Assembly (NCBI GenBank): GCA_002292285.1
Contig: DBBP01000012.1
Coordinates: 62,001 to 126,000, forward strand
Length of the DNA stretch: 64,000 bases
Direction of reading: 5' to 3'
From: Proteobacteria bacterium UBA981
GTDB lineage: Bacteria; Pseudomonadota; Gammaproteobacteria; Ga0077536
Part shown: piece by piece, positions 1 to 9,545 of the stretch
How positions within the stretch are numbered: position 1 is the first letter of the stretch
How the letters are laid out: each line of letters opens with the position of its first letter
Program-made: the position numbers and the translations under genes
Notes under the pieces: generated by a model
What the model was told of the DNA's origin: nothing
What the model saw: only the letters and a program-made list of their open reading frames with translations
Databases searched by the model: none

Positions 1-2234
1 CGCCACAACTCAGCCTTCAATCCGAGCCGAACGTGGCACATTCGGCTCCCGACGAGCCGAGCGTCGAGTCTCATCCAGCGGTTGAGGAGCAGCCGCTGGC
101 GGCGACTACGCATGTTGGCGCTGATGACAGCAGCGTAGTGAAGTCAGCTGACGACGATGTCGTCGAAGAACAAGTTAGTGAGGCACCGGCCGTCACAGAG
201 GCGGTCGTCACCGAGGCGGTCGTCGTGCCGGCCGAGTTACCCGAATCTGTTCCGCCTGCTCCTACGGTCTCTGCCGAAATCGTCATGTCGCGCGATGAGA
301 GAGAGGCTATAGCGCTCGCCGAAAAACACGGTGTAGCAGTCCAGCTCGAAGCTTCACAGCGCGCCGAGTTAGCCCTGCCGTCGGCTTCCCCTCGTTCCAC
401 CGCGCTCGCCCAGGCAGTCGACGCCTTGGACGCAGACCCCAGCGCCGCAGTGCAAGCGATCGAAGCGTTGGCTGAGCAGGATTTTGCACCGGCGCAGTTT
501 GAAATGGCTCGCTTGCATCTGGCTGGTCAAGGGGTGGAGCAAGACGTTGAGGGCGCGGTCAACTGGTTACAACGCGCTTCAAACAACGGTCATTCCCAAG
601 CGCAATTTGACTTGGCTAACCGCTATCTTACGGGGGCAGGTGTTGAGCCCGATGATGCGCAAGCCATCACTTTGTTTCGCGACGCGGCCAGAAGCGGACA
701 CAACCTGGCGGAGCAGCGACTGCAGGGTTTTTATGACGATGCCGGCATTCCGATGCCGGATCTGGAACGCCCTCGCACGATAATTTCTCCGCCTCCCGCG
801 ACTATGCAAATCGGTGCTGCTGAGCCGCACTCTGCGGAGACGGACGATCGCTCACTTGTCCATGCTGACGTCGAACCGAGTGTAAGCGCTCCGCCTCAAA
901 CACCCCTGGAGCCGGAGGTCGATGACAGCGTCAGCGCCGCAAATTCTGTGCCACAACAAGCACCTTACGAGTATCCGGTGATTGACCATGACGCAACCCC
1001 GCTCCAACAAACTGACAGTGACGACATTAATCCTGCCAAACCGGAAAACCATACTGTTGTGGCCGGCAGCGTACTGAGTCAATCGAGCGCCTCGGCTTCA
1101 ACCGCGGCAGCCGTGCAGGAAGTGGCTAGCGAGCCAGGCGTCAGTGAACTGGAGAGCGTAGCAATCGACACCACCACGGCATCTGAGCCTGCAGCTGCGG
1201 TGGAGAGCATCGACCAGGCAGTCAGCAGTGCGACCCCAGTAGCCACGATGGAGGTCGCAGAGACGGCAGTAGCCGGCGCAACAGCACAGGTGCAGGCAGG
1301 CGTCGGCGCAATTGACCAGAAACTTTCGGATGGCACCGCAAACGACGTAGCCGACGATGCGGCTGCGCAGAAGGAAGCAGGATTTTTCGGCAAGCTGCGC
1401 GATGCTTTAGGTGGCACCAATGATGAGGCTCCGGGGATTGCCAGTCGGGCACCGGGGGCCAGCGCACCGGCGGTAGCGGTCACACAGGCGAGCCCGCCGG
1501 GCGCGGAGATGAAGCTCGCCATCGCAGCGCACGCGGAGCCGGACCCGCCGGTGGAAAAACCAACGCTGGAGCAGGCGAAAGCATCCTTGAATGCGGGAGA
1601 CTTCGCGACTGCGGCGGCACAGTTCACGACGCTGGCTCGGGACGGAAACGCTGAGGCTCAGGCGCATATCGGATATATGACTTATCAAGGAGAAGGTGTG
1701 ACGCGGGATAAAGCTGCGGCCGTCGAGTGGTATAGATTGTCAGCAGTGCAGGGAAATCGTGACGCTCAATACAATTTGGCTGTGGCGTATGCCTTCGGCG
1801 AAGGCGTTCCGCAGGATGATCCGGAAGCTGTGAATTGGTACCGACGCGCGGCACAGCAAGGAAGTGCGATTGCCCAATACAGCCTCGCGGTCTCGTATGC
1901 GCTTGGCGAAGGCGTAGCCCAGGATGACGCCGAGGCGGCTCGTTGGTATACGGCAGCGGCTGAGCAAGGCTATCCCGCAGCTCAATATAACCTCGCCTAT
2001 ATGTACCGAGCCGGTCAAGGTATCGCGCAGAGCGATACCGAGGCCTTACGTTGGTTTTTGCAAGCGGCCCAGAACGGTCACGCGTCTGCGCAATACAGTC
2101 TCGGCTATATGTATCGTTCCGGTAAGGGCGTGACACGTAGCATCGACGAAGCGATACGCTGGTATCGGCTGGCTGCAGCGCAAGGGCATCCTGAGGCGCG
2201 CGCCGACCTGACCACACTCGCGCCTGATCGCTAA
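1..2234 (+). CDS. Sel1-repeat (TPR-like) protein, 5' end outside window
   Basis: The frame is open from the first codon of the window (base 3). The first possible start is a GTG at 33, but the reading frame upstream of it is also open, so the gene probably begins before the window; at least 743 residues are visible. Two Sel1/SLR blocks can be seen. One covers roughly residues 130-240 and the other the last ~220 residues, where the pattern A-x-A-Q-Y-x-L-(A/G)-x-x-Y-x-x-G-x-G recurs about every 36 residues. Between them lies a long Ala/Glu/Pro/Val-rich low-complexity region. Sel1 repeats are alpha-solenoid protein-interaction scaffolds. No signal peptide or catalytic motif is visible. The gene faces a lipoprotein gene and a FimV-like gene, which suggests a cell-envelope scaffold, but that is inference. 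Confidence 0.85.
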   Translation, partial: PQLSLQSEPNVAHSAPDEPSVESHPAVEEQPLAATTHVGADDSSVVKSADDDVVEEQVSEAPAVTEAVVTEAVVVPAELPESVPPAPTVSAEIVMSRDEREAIALAEKHGVAVQLEASQRAELALPSASPRSTALAQAVDALDADPSAAVQAIEALAEQDFAPAQFEMARLHLAGQGVEQDVEGAVNWLQRASNNGHSQAQFDLANRYLTGAGVEPDDAQAITLFRDAARSGHNLAEQRLQGFYDDAGIPMPDLERPRTIISPPPATMQIGAAEPHSAETDDRSLVHADVEPSVSAPPQTPLEPEVDDSVSAANSVPQQAPYEYPVIDHDATPLQQTDSDDINPAKPENHTVVAGSVLSQSSASASTAAAVQEVASEPGVSELESVAIDTTTASEPAAAVESIDQAVSSATPVATMEVAETAVAGATAQVQAGVGAIDQKLSDGTANDVADDAAAQKEAGFFGKLRDALGGTNDEAPGIASRAPGASAPAVAVTQASPPGAEMKLAIAAHAEPDPPVEKPTLEQAKASLNAGDFATAAAQFTTLARDGNAEAQAHIGYMTYQGEGVTRDKAAAVEWYRLSAVQGNRDAQYNLAVAYAFGEGVPQDDPEAVNWYRRAAQQGSAIAQYSLAVSYALGEGVAQDDAEAARWYTAAAEQGYPAAQYNLAYMYRAGQGIAQSDTEALRWFLQAAQNGHASAQYSLGYMYRSGKGVTRSIDEAIRWYRLAAAQGHPEARADLTTLAPDR

Positions 2235-2399
2235 ACTCTGCGCAGCAATTAACTCTCGATATTTGTGCTGTAAGTTATTCGCCGGGCGCGACGCGAAAGG
2301 CTGCTCCGCATGGGGCAACGTGTTGGCTGAGGTTGTGTGTAGCGGAATCCTTCGCTCGTCGCACTGCTGTGTCTTGAGGCACTGTCGTGTGCACTTTTA

Positions 2400-3047
2400 T
2401 CAGAGCGCGATGGCCCCATCCGGAACCGGTTCGGGGGGCGTTTCCGGCGGTGGCGATTTCAACGCCTGCTCGATCTGACGCGAAAACATCTCCAGCTTTT
2501 CTCGCAATTCCGGGATGTGCTGTTTTATCTCCGATTCAATTCGTCCCAGCTCTTTTTCGATCGCAGGAAGTGATTGATTAAATTCATCGACGGATTCTTC
2601 GATCCCGTTCTGCAAGGCCTCACCCATTGCGCCGATTTTGCCAATGATCTCTGACAAATTACTCTGCACTGAAAACTGTTCGGTGGCTGCTGCGTAGTTC
2701 ACCAGCCAACGCTGGTTGTCACGCTGGAGTCTTGTTTCAATCTTGATCTCAAGCGGAGGATCTCCATCAATCGTCAGATCCGTTTCAATGCTCGCCGCAT
2801 CGCCATCAATCACCACGCGACCCAGTTTAAAAGCGGTAATCGGCAGCAATTCTGCTCCCGCTTCGAGCAACTCGCGGTCTTCGGCCAGTACATAGCGGCG
2901 AATCTTGGCCGGGTGGCCAGTGACTACAGCGCGCCAGAACCTATCCGCGACGTCTTGCGGGGTCAACTGCTGCGCGCAGCCTGCCAGTAGCGTACCGAGC
3001 GCCAGTATCCCGAACAGACCTCTCAATCTCACGGCTGGTTTGTCCAC
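2400..3047 (-). CDS. Predicted lipoprotein of unknown function
   Basis: A 215-residue protein with a short basic N terminus, a hydrophobic stretch and a lipobox ending L-L-A-G-C (Cys about residue 24), so it should be a lipid-anchored envelope protein. The first ~130 mature residues look like a small alpha/beta (NTF2/DUF4878-like) domain. It begins with a 'VADRFWRAVVTGHPAKIRRY' segment and continues with beta strands. The rest is helical and charged and ends in a proline-rich tail. The start is a GTG at 3047; a second GTG at 3032 would give an equally good signal peptide. It lies 23 nt downstream of the fimV-like gene on the same strand and is probably co-transcribed with it. The exact function is unknown. 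Confidence 0.75.
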   Translation of the reverse strand: MDKPAVRLRGLFGILALGTLLAGCAQQLTPQDVADRFWRAVVTGHPAKIRRYVLAEDRELLEAGAELLPITAFKLGRVVIDGDAASIETDLTIDGDPPLEIKIETRLQRDNQRWLVNYAAATEQFSVQSNLSEIIGKIGAMGEALQNGIEESVDEFNQSLPAIEKELGRIESEIKQHIPELREKLEMFSRQIEQALKSPPPETPPEPVPDGAIAL

Positions 3048-3070
3048 ATGCGCGATTCTCGTCCCGTTAC

Positions 3071-4717
3071 TCAGCCTTTGTTAGCGACCTGAACCGGCCC
3101 GCTGAAAGGCGGCCGATCGGCGGCGATAGCCTTGCCCATTCGCATGACCCGCTGCCAACCGTCGTCGCCGATATCGTTACGGTGCTGAGCGGCGATTTCA
3201 GATGCTAGGGCGACAAATTCCTCAACGCGCTCGTTCAAATAATATATTTCCGCCAAGCGTAATTTCGCGCGGTGGTTCGTGGGGGCCTGTGCGATAACGA
3301 CATCGAGCATTGATTCCGCCTCGCGGTATTGCCCATGCGCAATCCGATTTTCGATCGCTTCCAGAGACAGATCGCTTTCGCCCGCAGCGTCAGATGCTGT
3401 GCCTGCGCCATTCGCCTTCGGCGAACGCTTTTCAGTAATGCGTCGTTTAACGTCGTCTTCGAGCTGTAACCGTTGCTCAGCTTTTCGAGCGATTTCCGCA
3501 ACCAGCTGTTCATCAGCCGCAGACGCTTGCCCATTAGCACGTTGCGCTTTCCGATGACGTAGCGTTGCGAAAACTGCCTGGACCAATAATGCGAATAGTA
3601 TGAATCCCGCGACGCCTTCCAGAATTGTTCTGCTCAGCGAGGCCTCAACTTCCGGTTCACTGAGCGGCGGAGAGTCCGATCTGCGCGCGGCGTTGTCGAC
3701 GGCTTGTTCGGGTTCCTCCGGAGCAGCCACGACTGGTGCTGCGCTGGTAATTTCAGCAGCTTGAGGAACAGATTCTTCCGACGTAATCGGTTCGTTGGCA
3801 GTTGAATTGCCCAATCGCCGAGCTTGCTGGGCACCATACCGCGCCTTGATAGCGGCAAACTTGCTACCCAAAGCCGCCAGTCGAGCTGCCGTTTCAGGGT
3901 CTCGCGATGAAATTTGGCGGGACTTTGAGGCGTCTGTCGCCGCCGGTGAAACTTGTTCTACGGGTTCGGTTACCAATACCGCTGGCGGGCTAGTTGAAAG
4001 GGGCAGCACAGATTGCTGCGCTTGAGCTGCCTGGCCCCCCCGTGGCTGAGGTTCAGTTGACCCATCGGCAAAATCAGTTGCCGTGCCGGATGGGAATTGC
4101 AACGTTACCCCGATACGCAAACGGTTGGCATCTGCATCGCGAAAGGCGTGCGGGTTAGTGGCGACAATTTGTTCGACCAACGCTGATGTATCGCCTCCTG
4201 CTAGCCCGAGACCACGCAATATTCCCCATAAGCTATCGCCCGCGCGCACTGGCCCATATGTCTGCATTTCTTCAGGCGATGCGCGTTTCGCAGCTTGAGG
4301 TTGCGTCGTAATTTGGCGCGGCAGTGTGTACGTCGGCGGCACCAAAGCTAAGGTGTAGTGTGCAACTTGCGCCGTGCCACCAATCCCGACTCGAACCCTG
4401 ACTTCGATAATCGGCTCGGAAAGTGGCACTTGGGATTGAAGTGATAAGTAAGGTTGGCTGGTGTTTGGTCCGGCAACATTGATTTCGATGGCGTTCGCCT
4501 CGAGGTACGCCGTCGTCCCAGGTCGGGAATCGATACCCGGGATAATCTCGGCGGTCATTTCTAGCGCCTCAGATGAGGTGGCGCCGAATAGCGCAATGCG
4601 TGCCTGCAACGGTTCGCCTAGTCGGGACTGGGCATCGATCTGGCCTAGCTGGAAAGCACCGGCGTTACTGGCCACTACCAGGCCTACGCAGCAAGCAAAT
4701 GTTCGCAACAACTTCAT
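3071..4717 (-). CDS. fimV: FimV-like polar/pilus assembly protein with LysM domain
   Basis: The N terminus is a signal peptide followed by the FimV hallmark 'FQLGQIDAQSRLGEPLQARI', a periplasmic beta domain. A LysM-like peptidoglycan-binding segment around residue 155 (PVRAGDSLWGIL) comes next. Then there is an Ala/Glu/Pro-rich linker, one transmembrane helix near residue 365, and a cytoplasmic C-terminal TPR-like block (about 450-525). Known FimV/HubP proteins anchor polar landmarks and help assemble the type IV pilus secretin. At 548 residues this copy is shorter than Pseudomonas FimV (over 900). The ATG at 4717 is preferred over 4723 because GGAG then sits six bases upstream. The gene leads a two-gene unit with the downstream lipoprotein. 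Confidence 0.85.
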   Translation of the reverse strand: MKLLRTFACCVGLVVASNAGAFQLGQIDAQSRLGEPLQARIALFGATSSEALEMTAEIIPGIDSRPGTTAYLEANAIEINVAGPNTSQPYLSLQSQVPLSEPIIEVRVRVGIGGTAQVAHYTLALVPPTYTLPRQITTQPQAAKRASPEEMQTYGPVRAGDSLWGILRGLGLAGGDTSALVEQIVATNPHAFRDADANRLRIGVTLQFPSGTATDFADGSTEPQPRGGQAAQAQQSVLPLSTSPPAVLVTEPVEQVSPAATDASKSRQISSRDPETAARLAALGSKFAAIKARYGAQQARRLGNSTANEPITSEESVPQAAEITSAAPVVAAPEEPEQAVDNAARRSDSPPLSEPEVEASLSRTILEGVAGFILFALLVQAVFATLRHRKAQRANGQASAADEQLVAEIARKAEQRLQLEDDVKRRITEKRSPKANGAGTASDAAGESDLSLEAIENRIAHGQYREAESMLDVVIAQAPTNHRAKLRLAEIYYLNERVEEFVALASEIAAQHRNDIGDDGWQRVMRMGKAIAADRPPFSGPVQVANKG

Positions 4718-4891
4718 ACTCATCTCCGTGGGGCGGGGTGCTCCAGCCAGATTTTCATCGACCGTCCCAGCTTAGCGCTGTATGGTGCGGCCGGTCACTT
4801 CGAATGTAGCGTATCTATGATACTGCACATGAAAAACATCGATTTGTCACGCAGACTCGGACTAAAGATATCAAGCCAGAGGTAGCCATTC

Positions 4892-5479
4892 GTGCAGGCC
4901 GACAGATTCGACGCGGATTATTACAACAGATTCTACTTCTCCAAAGCGACTCGCATTGCCCACCCTGAATACTTCGACCGTATCGCCAGGTTCGTCAGCG
5001 CGTATCTCGATATGCTGGGTTGTTCCATATACAACGTGTTGGACGCCGGTTGTGGTGCAGGATTGCTACATCCGGGTTTGCGGCTCGCGTGGCCGAAGGT
5101 GAATATCGACGCGTTCGATGTCAGCACTTATGCGTGCGAAACCTACGGCTGGGAAAACGCATCGCTGGAAACCTTCGAAACTGACAAGGTCTACGATCTG
5201 GTGATCTGCCACGATGTCGTGCAGTACCTTGATCGGGCCGCCGCCAAAGCGGCGCTTGATAAATTGAGCAGCCTGACATCCACAGCACTGTTTTTCGGCG
5301 TTCTCACTCAGGAAGACTGGGACAACAACTGCGATCAGCGCCTCACCGATGGAGACGCCAATTTGCGTACCAGTGCGTGGTACAGGAAAAGGTTGAGCGG
5401 CACGTTTCGCAACGCGGGTGGGGGGCTCTACATACGTAAGGATACAGACGTTGTTATGTATTCGCTTGAATCGTTATAA
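4892..5479 (+). CDS. Class I SAM-dependent methyltransferase
   Basis: A 195-residue soluble protein with the methyltransferase motif I 'VLDAGCGAGLL' near residue 50. An acidic motif II strand follows (VNIDAFDVS), and motif IV is 'YDLVICHDVVQYL'. The order and spacing fit a small methyltransferase-11/12 fold. The substrate cannot be deduced; no zinc finger, RNA-binding extension or partner gene is visible. The start is a GTG at 4892 with an AGAGG-type ribosome-binding site nearby. It is a single-gene unit, divergent from the fimV-like gene and convergent with msrB. Confidence 0.85.
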   Translation: MQADRFDADYYNRFYFSKATRIAHPEYFDRIARFVSAYLDMLGCSIYNVLDAGCGAGLLHPGLRLAWPKVNIDAFDVSTYACETYGWENASLETFETDKVYDLVICHDVVQYLDRAAAKAALDKLSSLTSTALFFGVLTQEDWDNNCDQRLTDGDANLRTSAWYRKRLSGTFRNAGGGLYIRKDTDVVMYSLESL

Positions 5480-5503
5480 CCCCACCGCTCGACCAAAGCA
5501 GAT

Positions 5504-6061
5504 TCAGCTGTTGGGCAAGAAACGCAATGCGACGCCATTGTTGCACCAACGCTCTCGGGTGGGTGCTGGACCATCATCAAAAATGTGACCTTGATGTCCG
5601 CCACACTTCACGCAGTGATATTCCGTCCGCGGCCAGATCAGCTTGTAATCGGTTTTCGTCGCTAAATGTCCACTGATAGCGGTAAAGAAACTCGGCCAAC
5701 CTGTACCGCTGTCGTATTTCATCTCGGACGTAAACAGGGCCAAGTCGCAGGCCCTGCAAACGAAAACTCCCGGACGCTTTTCTTCGTTAAGCGCGCTGGT
5801 AAACGGGCGTTCGGTATCCTCTTCGAAGAGTACCTCGAAAGCGTCTTGCGGAAGTCCTTTCTTCCATACCTCCAAGGATTTTTCGATCGCAGGCTGCGCC
5901 TCGACGACGGTCTGTGATTTCGGAAATAGCTGCCGCCAACGCCGTTGCATTGCGGCGATATCTTCGCTCGCATTCCCGGAGGTGGCGAACAATCGTAGTG
6001 GGCTTGCCAGCGGCACCGAGCAAACGAGTGCTACGGACTTGAGAAGTTTTCTGCGATTCAT
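5504..6061 (-). CDS. msrB: Exported peptide-methionine (R)-S-oxide reductase
   Basis: MsrB reduces methionine-R-sulfoxide in proteins. The C-terminal ~125 residues hold the whole domain: the zinc-binding CxxC pairs (CRAC and CVKC), the 'GTGWPSF' substrate segment and the catalytic Cys in 'ERWCNNG'. The N terminus begins NRRKLLK followed by a hydrophobic stretch, which resembles a Tat or Sec signal, so this form probably repairs periplasmic proteins. About 35 residues link the signal to the domain. At 185 residues it is longer than cytosolic MsrB (~140). It sits 65 nt downstream of gshA on the same strand, so two thiol/redox genes are adjacent. Confidence 0.93.
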   Translation of the reverse strand: MNRRKLLKSVALVCSVPLASPLRLFATSGNASEDIAAMQRRWRQLFPKSQTVVEAQPAIEKSLEVWKKGLPQDAFEVLFEEDTERPFTSALNEEKRPGVFVCRACDLALFTSEMKYDSGTGWPSFFTAISGHLATKTDYKLIWPRTEYHCVKCGGHQGHIFDDGPAPTRERWCNNGVALRFLPNS

Positions 6062-6126
6062 TGCGGTCCAATCATGTTCTGCTAACTAGTCAGATGACAG
6101 ATATTCGAGGAAGTTCCTGCCGTGTT

Positions 6127-7695
6127 TCATCCAGCAATATAGTCCGCGATGTACTGCTCGAGCGGGATGGTATCGCTGCTCTCCAGTCGTGCTTGTTCTG
6201 CATGAGATGCCGTCGCATGGTTGTCAAACGTTCGGCTAACCTCGGTAGCAATTGATTCGGCGCGGAAAGAGGCTGCATAGTCGGTTGAGAGCTGGAGCGC
6301 GAACCGGTGAAATTCCTGGCCAGTGTCTGCGAGAGTCTGTAGAACCCGGGCAGAGGGTAGAGTCTCGGGATGGCGCAAAGCGTCGATTTGTGCGTCCAGG
6401 GCCCGTGCATACGGTTGCTCTTCGTTTCCTAAATCCAGGTACTCGCAGATGGCTCGCATGCGCTCGCAAATTTCCAAACTCCATGACTTGATCGAGCGCC
6501 GCTGGCCATTCTCAATTAGCTCAAGTCCAGGCGCGCGGCCACGCAGCGCGACCGTCAGTTCGTTGTACTCAATGGCGCGAAGTTCATCGTCGGTCAATAA
6601 CGGACTTTCTTCTAATAGGCAGAAAATCAGGAACGCCTCGAGAAAATACAACTGCTCAACTTCTATCCCGACCGGGCTCAGACAATTGACGTCGAGCGCC
6701 CGAACCTCCACATACTCCGCGCCTCTGGCACGCAATGCTGTCGACGGACGTTCGCCTGCCGCGGCAGTCCGCTTGGGTCTGACAAAGCTGTAATACTCGT
6801 TCTCGATTTGAAGCATATTGGTACTAAGTTGAATGAGGCGGTCACCATCACGCAAGCCGATGGCTTCATATTCCGGGTAAGGCGTGACCAGGGCTCGATT
6901 CAGACTTTCAACGTAGTCGTCGAGATTGTCGTATGAGACGCGCAAGTCCGTTTGATTCTTATTCTTATAACCAATATCACTGACTCGCAGGCTCGTCGCA
7001 TGCGGAAGGTAAAACGTACCTGGCGTTAATTCCTGGAAGCGAGTCGTACGCCCAGCGAGAAATGATTTGCATACCGCAGGGGAGTTGCCAAACAACAAAG
7101 GGACCATCCATCCGAGCCGTTTGAAATTTCTAATCAGGGAAAAGTACGCATCATCGACGAAGGTCCGTAGTTCATCAGTGCTTGCTTCGTCGGCGCGATA
7201 GCCTGGCCAAAACGCGGTCGGGAGAGAGTAGTTGAAGTGCACACCAGCAATCGCCTGCATACGACGGCCATAGCGATAGTCGAGGCCGACCCGATAGATG
7301 TGCTTCATTTGTCCGATATTCGAGCTGCCATAGTTCGCAATGGGAATCGCGCCGTCGTCGGAAACAGCACACGGCATACTCGCTGCCCACATCACTTCAT
7401 CGTCGGCTAAATGCTGATAGGCATAACGGTGAACGTCGGTGAGGAATGCAACGGTTTGTGCCGCATCCTCAAACGCTGGGGTAATGAACTCAGCAAGTGC
7501 TTCAGAATAGTCGGTCGTGATGTAAGGATGAGTCAGCGGTGCTCCCCAGGCATGCGGGTGCGGCGTTTGGGCGATTCCGCCGGCCGTTGCGATTCTCAGA
7601 CTTTCCTTTTCAAGTCCCTTGCGTCCGCCGCCCAGAAGCTTCACGTTTCCGGACGCCAGCATTCGCCGTAGGCGCTGTTCTAGCAATCTTGGCAT
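6127..7695 (-). CDS. gshA: Glutamate-cysteine ligase (gamma-proteobacterial type)
   Basis: This enzyme joins L-glutamate and L-cysteine using ATP, the first and rate-limiting step of glutathione synthesis. The protein is 522 residues; E. coli GshA is 518. Family signatures are visible along it: 'GLEKESLRI' near the N terminus, 'TDYSEALAEFITP' (glutamate/metal binding), 'GVHFNYSLP', and 'VEVRALDVN' in the second half. The start is the ATG at 7695. The 258-nt space to the upstream trpE shows nothing clear, so gshA may have its own promoter there. Downstream is msrB. No glutathione synthetase gene (gshB) is in the window. Confidence 0.97.
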   Translation of the reverse strand: MPRLLEQRLRRMLASGNVKLLGGGRKGLEKESLRIATAGGIAQTPHPHAWGAPLTHPYITTDYSEALAEFITPAFEDAAQTVAFLTDVHRYAYQHLADDEVMWAASMPCAVSDDGAIPIANYGSSNIGQMKHIYRVGLDYRYGRRMQAIAGVHFNYSLPTAFWPGYRADEASTDELRTFVDDAYFSLIRNFKRLGWMVPLLFGNSPAVCKSFLAGRTTRFQELTPGTFYLPHATSLRVSDIGYKNKNQTDLRVSYDNLDDYVESLNRALVTPYPEYEAIGLRDGDRLIQLSTNMLQIENEYYSFVRPKRTAAAGERPSTALRARGAEYVEVRALDVNCLSPVGIEVEQLYFLEAFLIFCLLEESPLLTDDELRAIEYNELTVALRGRAPGLELIENGQRRSIKSWSLEICERMRAICEYLDLGNEEQPYARALDAQIDALRHPETLPSARVLQTLADTGQEFHRFALQLSTDYAASFRAESIATEVSRTFDNHATASHAEQARLESSDTIPLEQYIADYIAG

Positions 7696-7953
7696 GGTTA
7701 TCGGTATGGCTCGTTATGAAGACGAAAATTACGCTGCAGGAGTCCGGTAAGTACGGCTGAGCGGTCGCGTTGCAGATGCCTCTTTGTAGTTGTTCCGGAG
7801 CCCAGCGCTGATCGCCTGTTCGTCTTGTGGCACCTCGGTTTGCACGTTTCCCTGCCAAACCAGCTCTGGACCGCGCCCACAGTGGTAAATGGGGCTGAGG
7901 AGATTGTCGGGAGCATTCTATGCTGAGTTGCGGGCGCCTGCGATTTCAGTCGA

Positions 7954-9408
7954 TCAAGCAGACGGCTTCAGTCCATTCTGTGCCATTGCAACGGCTCGGA
8001 AAATTGCCCTGCCCTTATTCATGGTTTCTTCCCACTCAAGCTGCGGTACCGAATCCGCGACCACGCCGCCACCCGCTTGAACGTAGAGACGCTGATCTTT
8101 TATCACTGCTGTTCGGATCGCGATGGCTGTATCCATGTTGCCGTTCCAGGACAAATATCCCACGGCACCACCATAGATACCACGTCGGACTGGTTCCAGT
8201 TCGTCGATGATTTCGAGGGCTCTCACCTTAGGCGCTCCAGAAAGGGTTCCCACCGGCAGCGTTGCGCGCAGAACATCCATCGCGTTTTTATCCGAACGCA
8301 GGCGACCTTCGACATTCGAACTGATATGCATGACGTGAGAATAACGCTCAATCACCATCTTCTCGGTGACTTTTACCGAGCCGGTTTCAGCGACGCGACC
8401 GACATCGTTACGACCGAGATCAATAAGCATCAAATGCTCAGCAAGCTCTTTGGGATCAGCGAGCAATTCGCGTTCGAGTTGCGCGTCGAGCTCTTCCGTT
8501 GCACCGCGTGGACGGGTGCCCGCCAGCGGCCGCGTTGTGACAACGCCGTCTTCAAGGCGAACCAGTATTTCCGGCGACGAACCGACGATATGAAAATCGC
8601 CGAAATCGAAGTAGTACAAGTAGGGTGAGGGATTAAGGTGGCGCAAAGCCCGGTAGATATTCAGCGGCGCGACATCCAAATCGACTGACAGGCGCTGCGC
8701 GAGTACCACTTGCATGACATCACCGTCGACGATGTATTGTTTAATCGTATCGACAGCAGCTAAGAATTCCTGGTGTCCGAACTCGGAATGGAAATCGATC
8801 TCCGCAGATGTTTCGAATTGACATGGACTGGGCAGCGCTGGCGCTGGCTTGTTGAGAACGGCAATCAGTTCATCAAGCGCAAGCTCGCCTTCGCGTCGCG
8901 CTTTCGGATCGCCCGCTTCGATATACTTAACCAGCAGCAATTCCCCGCGCAGATTGTCGAAGACAACAAAATCATCGACCTGCAGTAGATAGATATCGGG
9001 TGTGTCCAGAGGATCCGGCGGACTCGAGTGTGTAAGACGTGGTTCGACATAACGTACCGTGTCGTAACCGAAGTAGCCGACCAGTCCGCCACAGAAGCGC
9101 GGCAATTGTTCTAACGGCGGCGGCGCGAAGCGCTTTTGATAGTCGTCGATATACTTTAGCGGATCATCAACGGTGTGCTGCTCGACGATATCGTCGCCGT
9201 CGCGAATGCATATCTCATGGTCGCGGACAACAATCGTTCGCGTTGCCGGCAAGCCAATAATCGAGTATCTACCCCATTTCTCACCGCCCTCGATCGACTC
9301 CAGCAGGAACGAATGCTTACCCTGCGCAAGTTTGACGTATACGCTCAACGGTGTATCCAGATCCGCTAATACCCGCCGCGTCAGCGGAATTCTGTTGTAG
9401 CTTGCCAT
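7954..9408 (-). CDS. trpE: Anthranilate synthase component I
   Basis: TrpE converts chorismate to anthranilate using ammonia supplied by TrpG, the first committed step of tryptophan synthesis. The 484-residue protein shows the N-terminal feedback motif 'FLLESIEGG', which binds tryptophan. The chorismate-binding domain carries 'GSSPEIL', 'PLAGTRPRG', 'LIDLGRNDVGR' and 'GTLSGAPK', all intact. It is a stand-alone trpE: no trpG, trpD or trpC is adjacent, as in pseudomonads. No leader peptide with tandem Trp codons was found upstream, so I see no evidence for attenuation here. Confidence 0.97.
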   Translation of the reverse strand: MASYNRIPLTRRVLADLDTPLSVYVKLAQGKHSFLLESIEGGEKWGRYSIIGLPATRTIVVRDHEICIRDGDDIVEQHTVDDPLKYIDDYQKRFAPPPLEQLPRFCGGLVGYFGYDTVRYVEPRLTHSSPPDPLDTPDIYLLQVDDFVVFDNLRGELLLVKYIEAGDPKARREGELALDELIAVLNKPAPALPSPCQFETSAEIDFHSEFGHQEFLAAVDTIKQYIVDGDVMQVVLAQRLSVDLDVAPLNIYRALRHLNPSPYLYYFDFGDFHIVGSSPEILVRLEDGVVTTRPLAGTRPRGATEELDAQLERELLADPKELAEHLMLIDLGRNDVGRVAETGSVKVTEKMVIERYSHVMHISSNVEGRLRSDKNAMDVLRATLPVGTLSGAPKVRALEIIDELEPVRRGIYGGAVGYLSWNGNMDTAIAIRTAVIKDQRLYVQAGGGVVADSVPQLEWEETMNKGRAIFRAVAMAQNGLKPSA

Positions 9409-9545
9409 GGTTTATCGATGGTCATTGTTAGCGAGATTCGATGCCAGATGTATCGGCTGCATGGCACCTATCGAGCGCTGATCAAGGTCCTGGGGTGCGC
9501 GGCGGCTCAGGTTAATCGATCATCCCGCCAGCAACAAGGCGCCTG

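Noticed and set aside
1079..1627. 182-codon minus-strand ORF inside the Sel1 gene
   Set aside because: Its Ala/Ser-rich translation is what the reverse of an Ala/Glu/Val-rich low-complexity coding region gives.
7696..7953. Possible trp leader/attenuator or extra gene between gshA and trpE
   Set aside because: No tandem Trp codons, no terminator hairpin with a T-run and no plausible ORF were found; trpE's own upstream side (9409-9545) shows none either.
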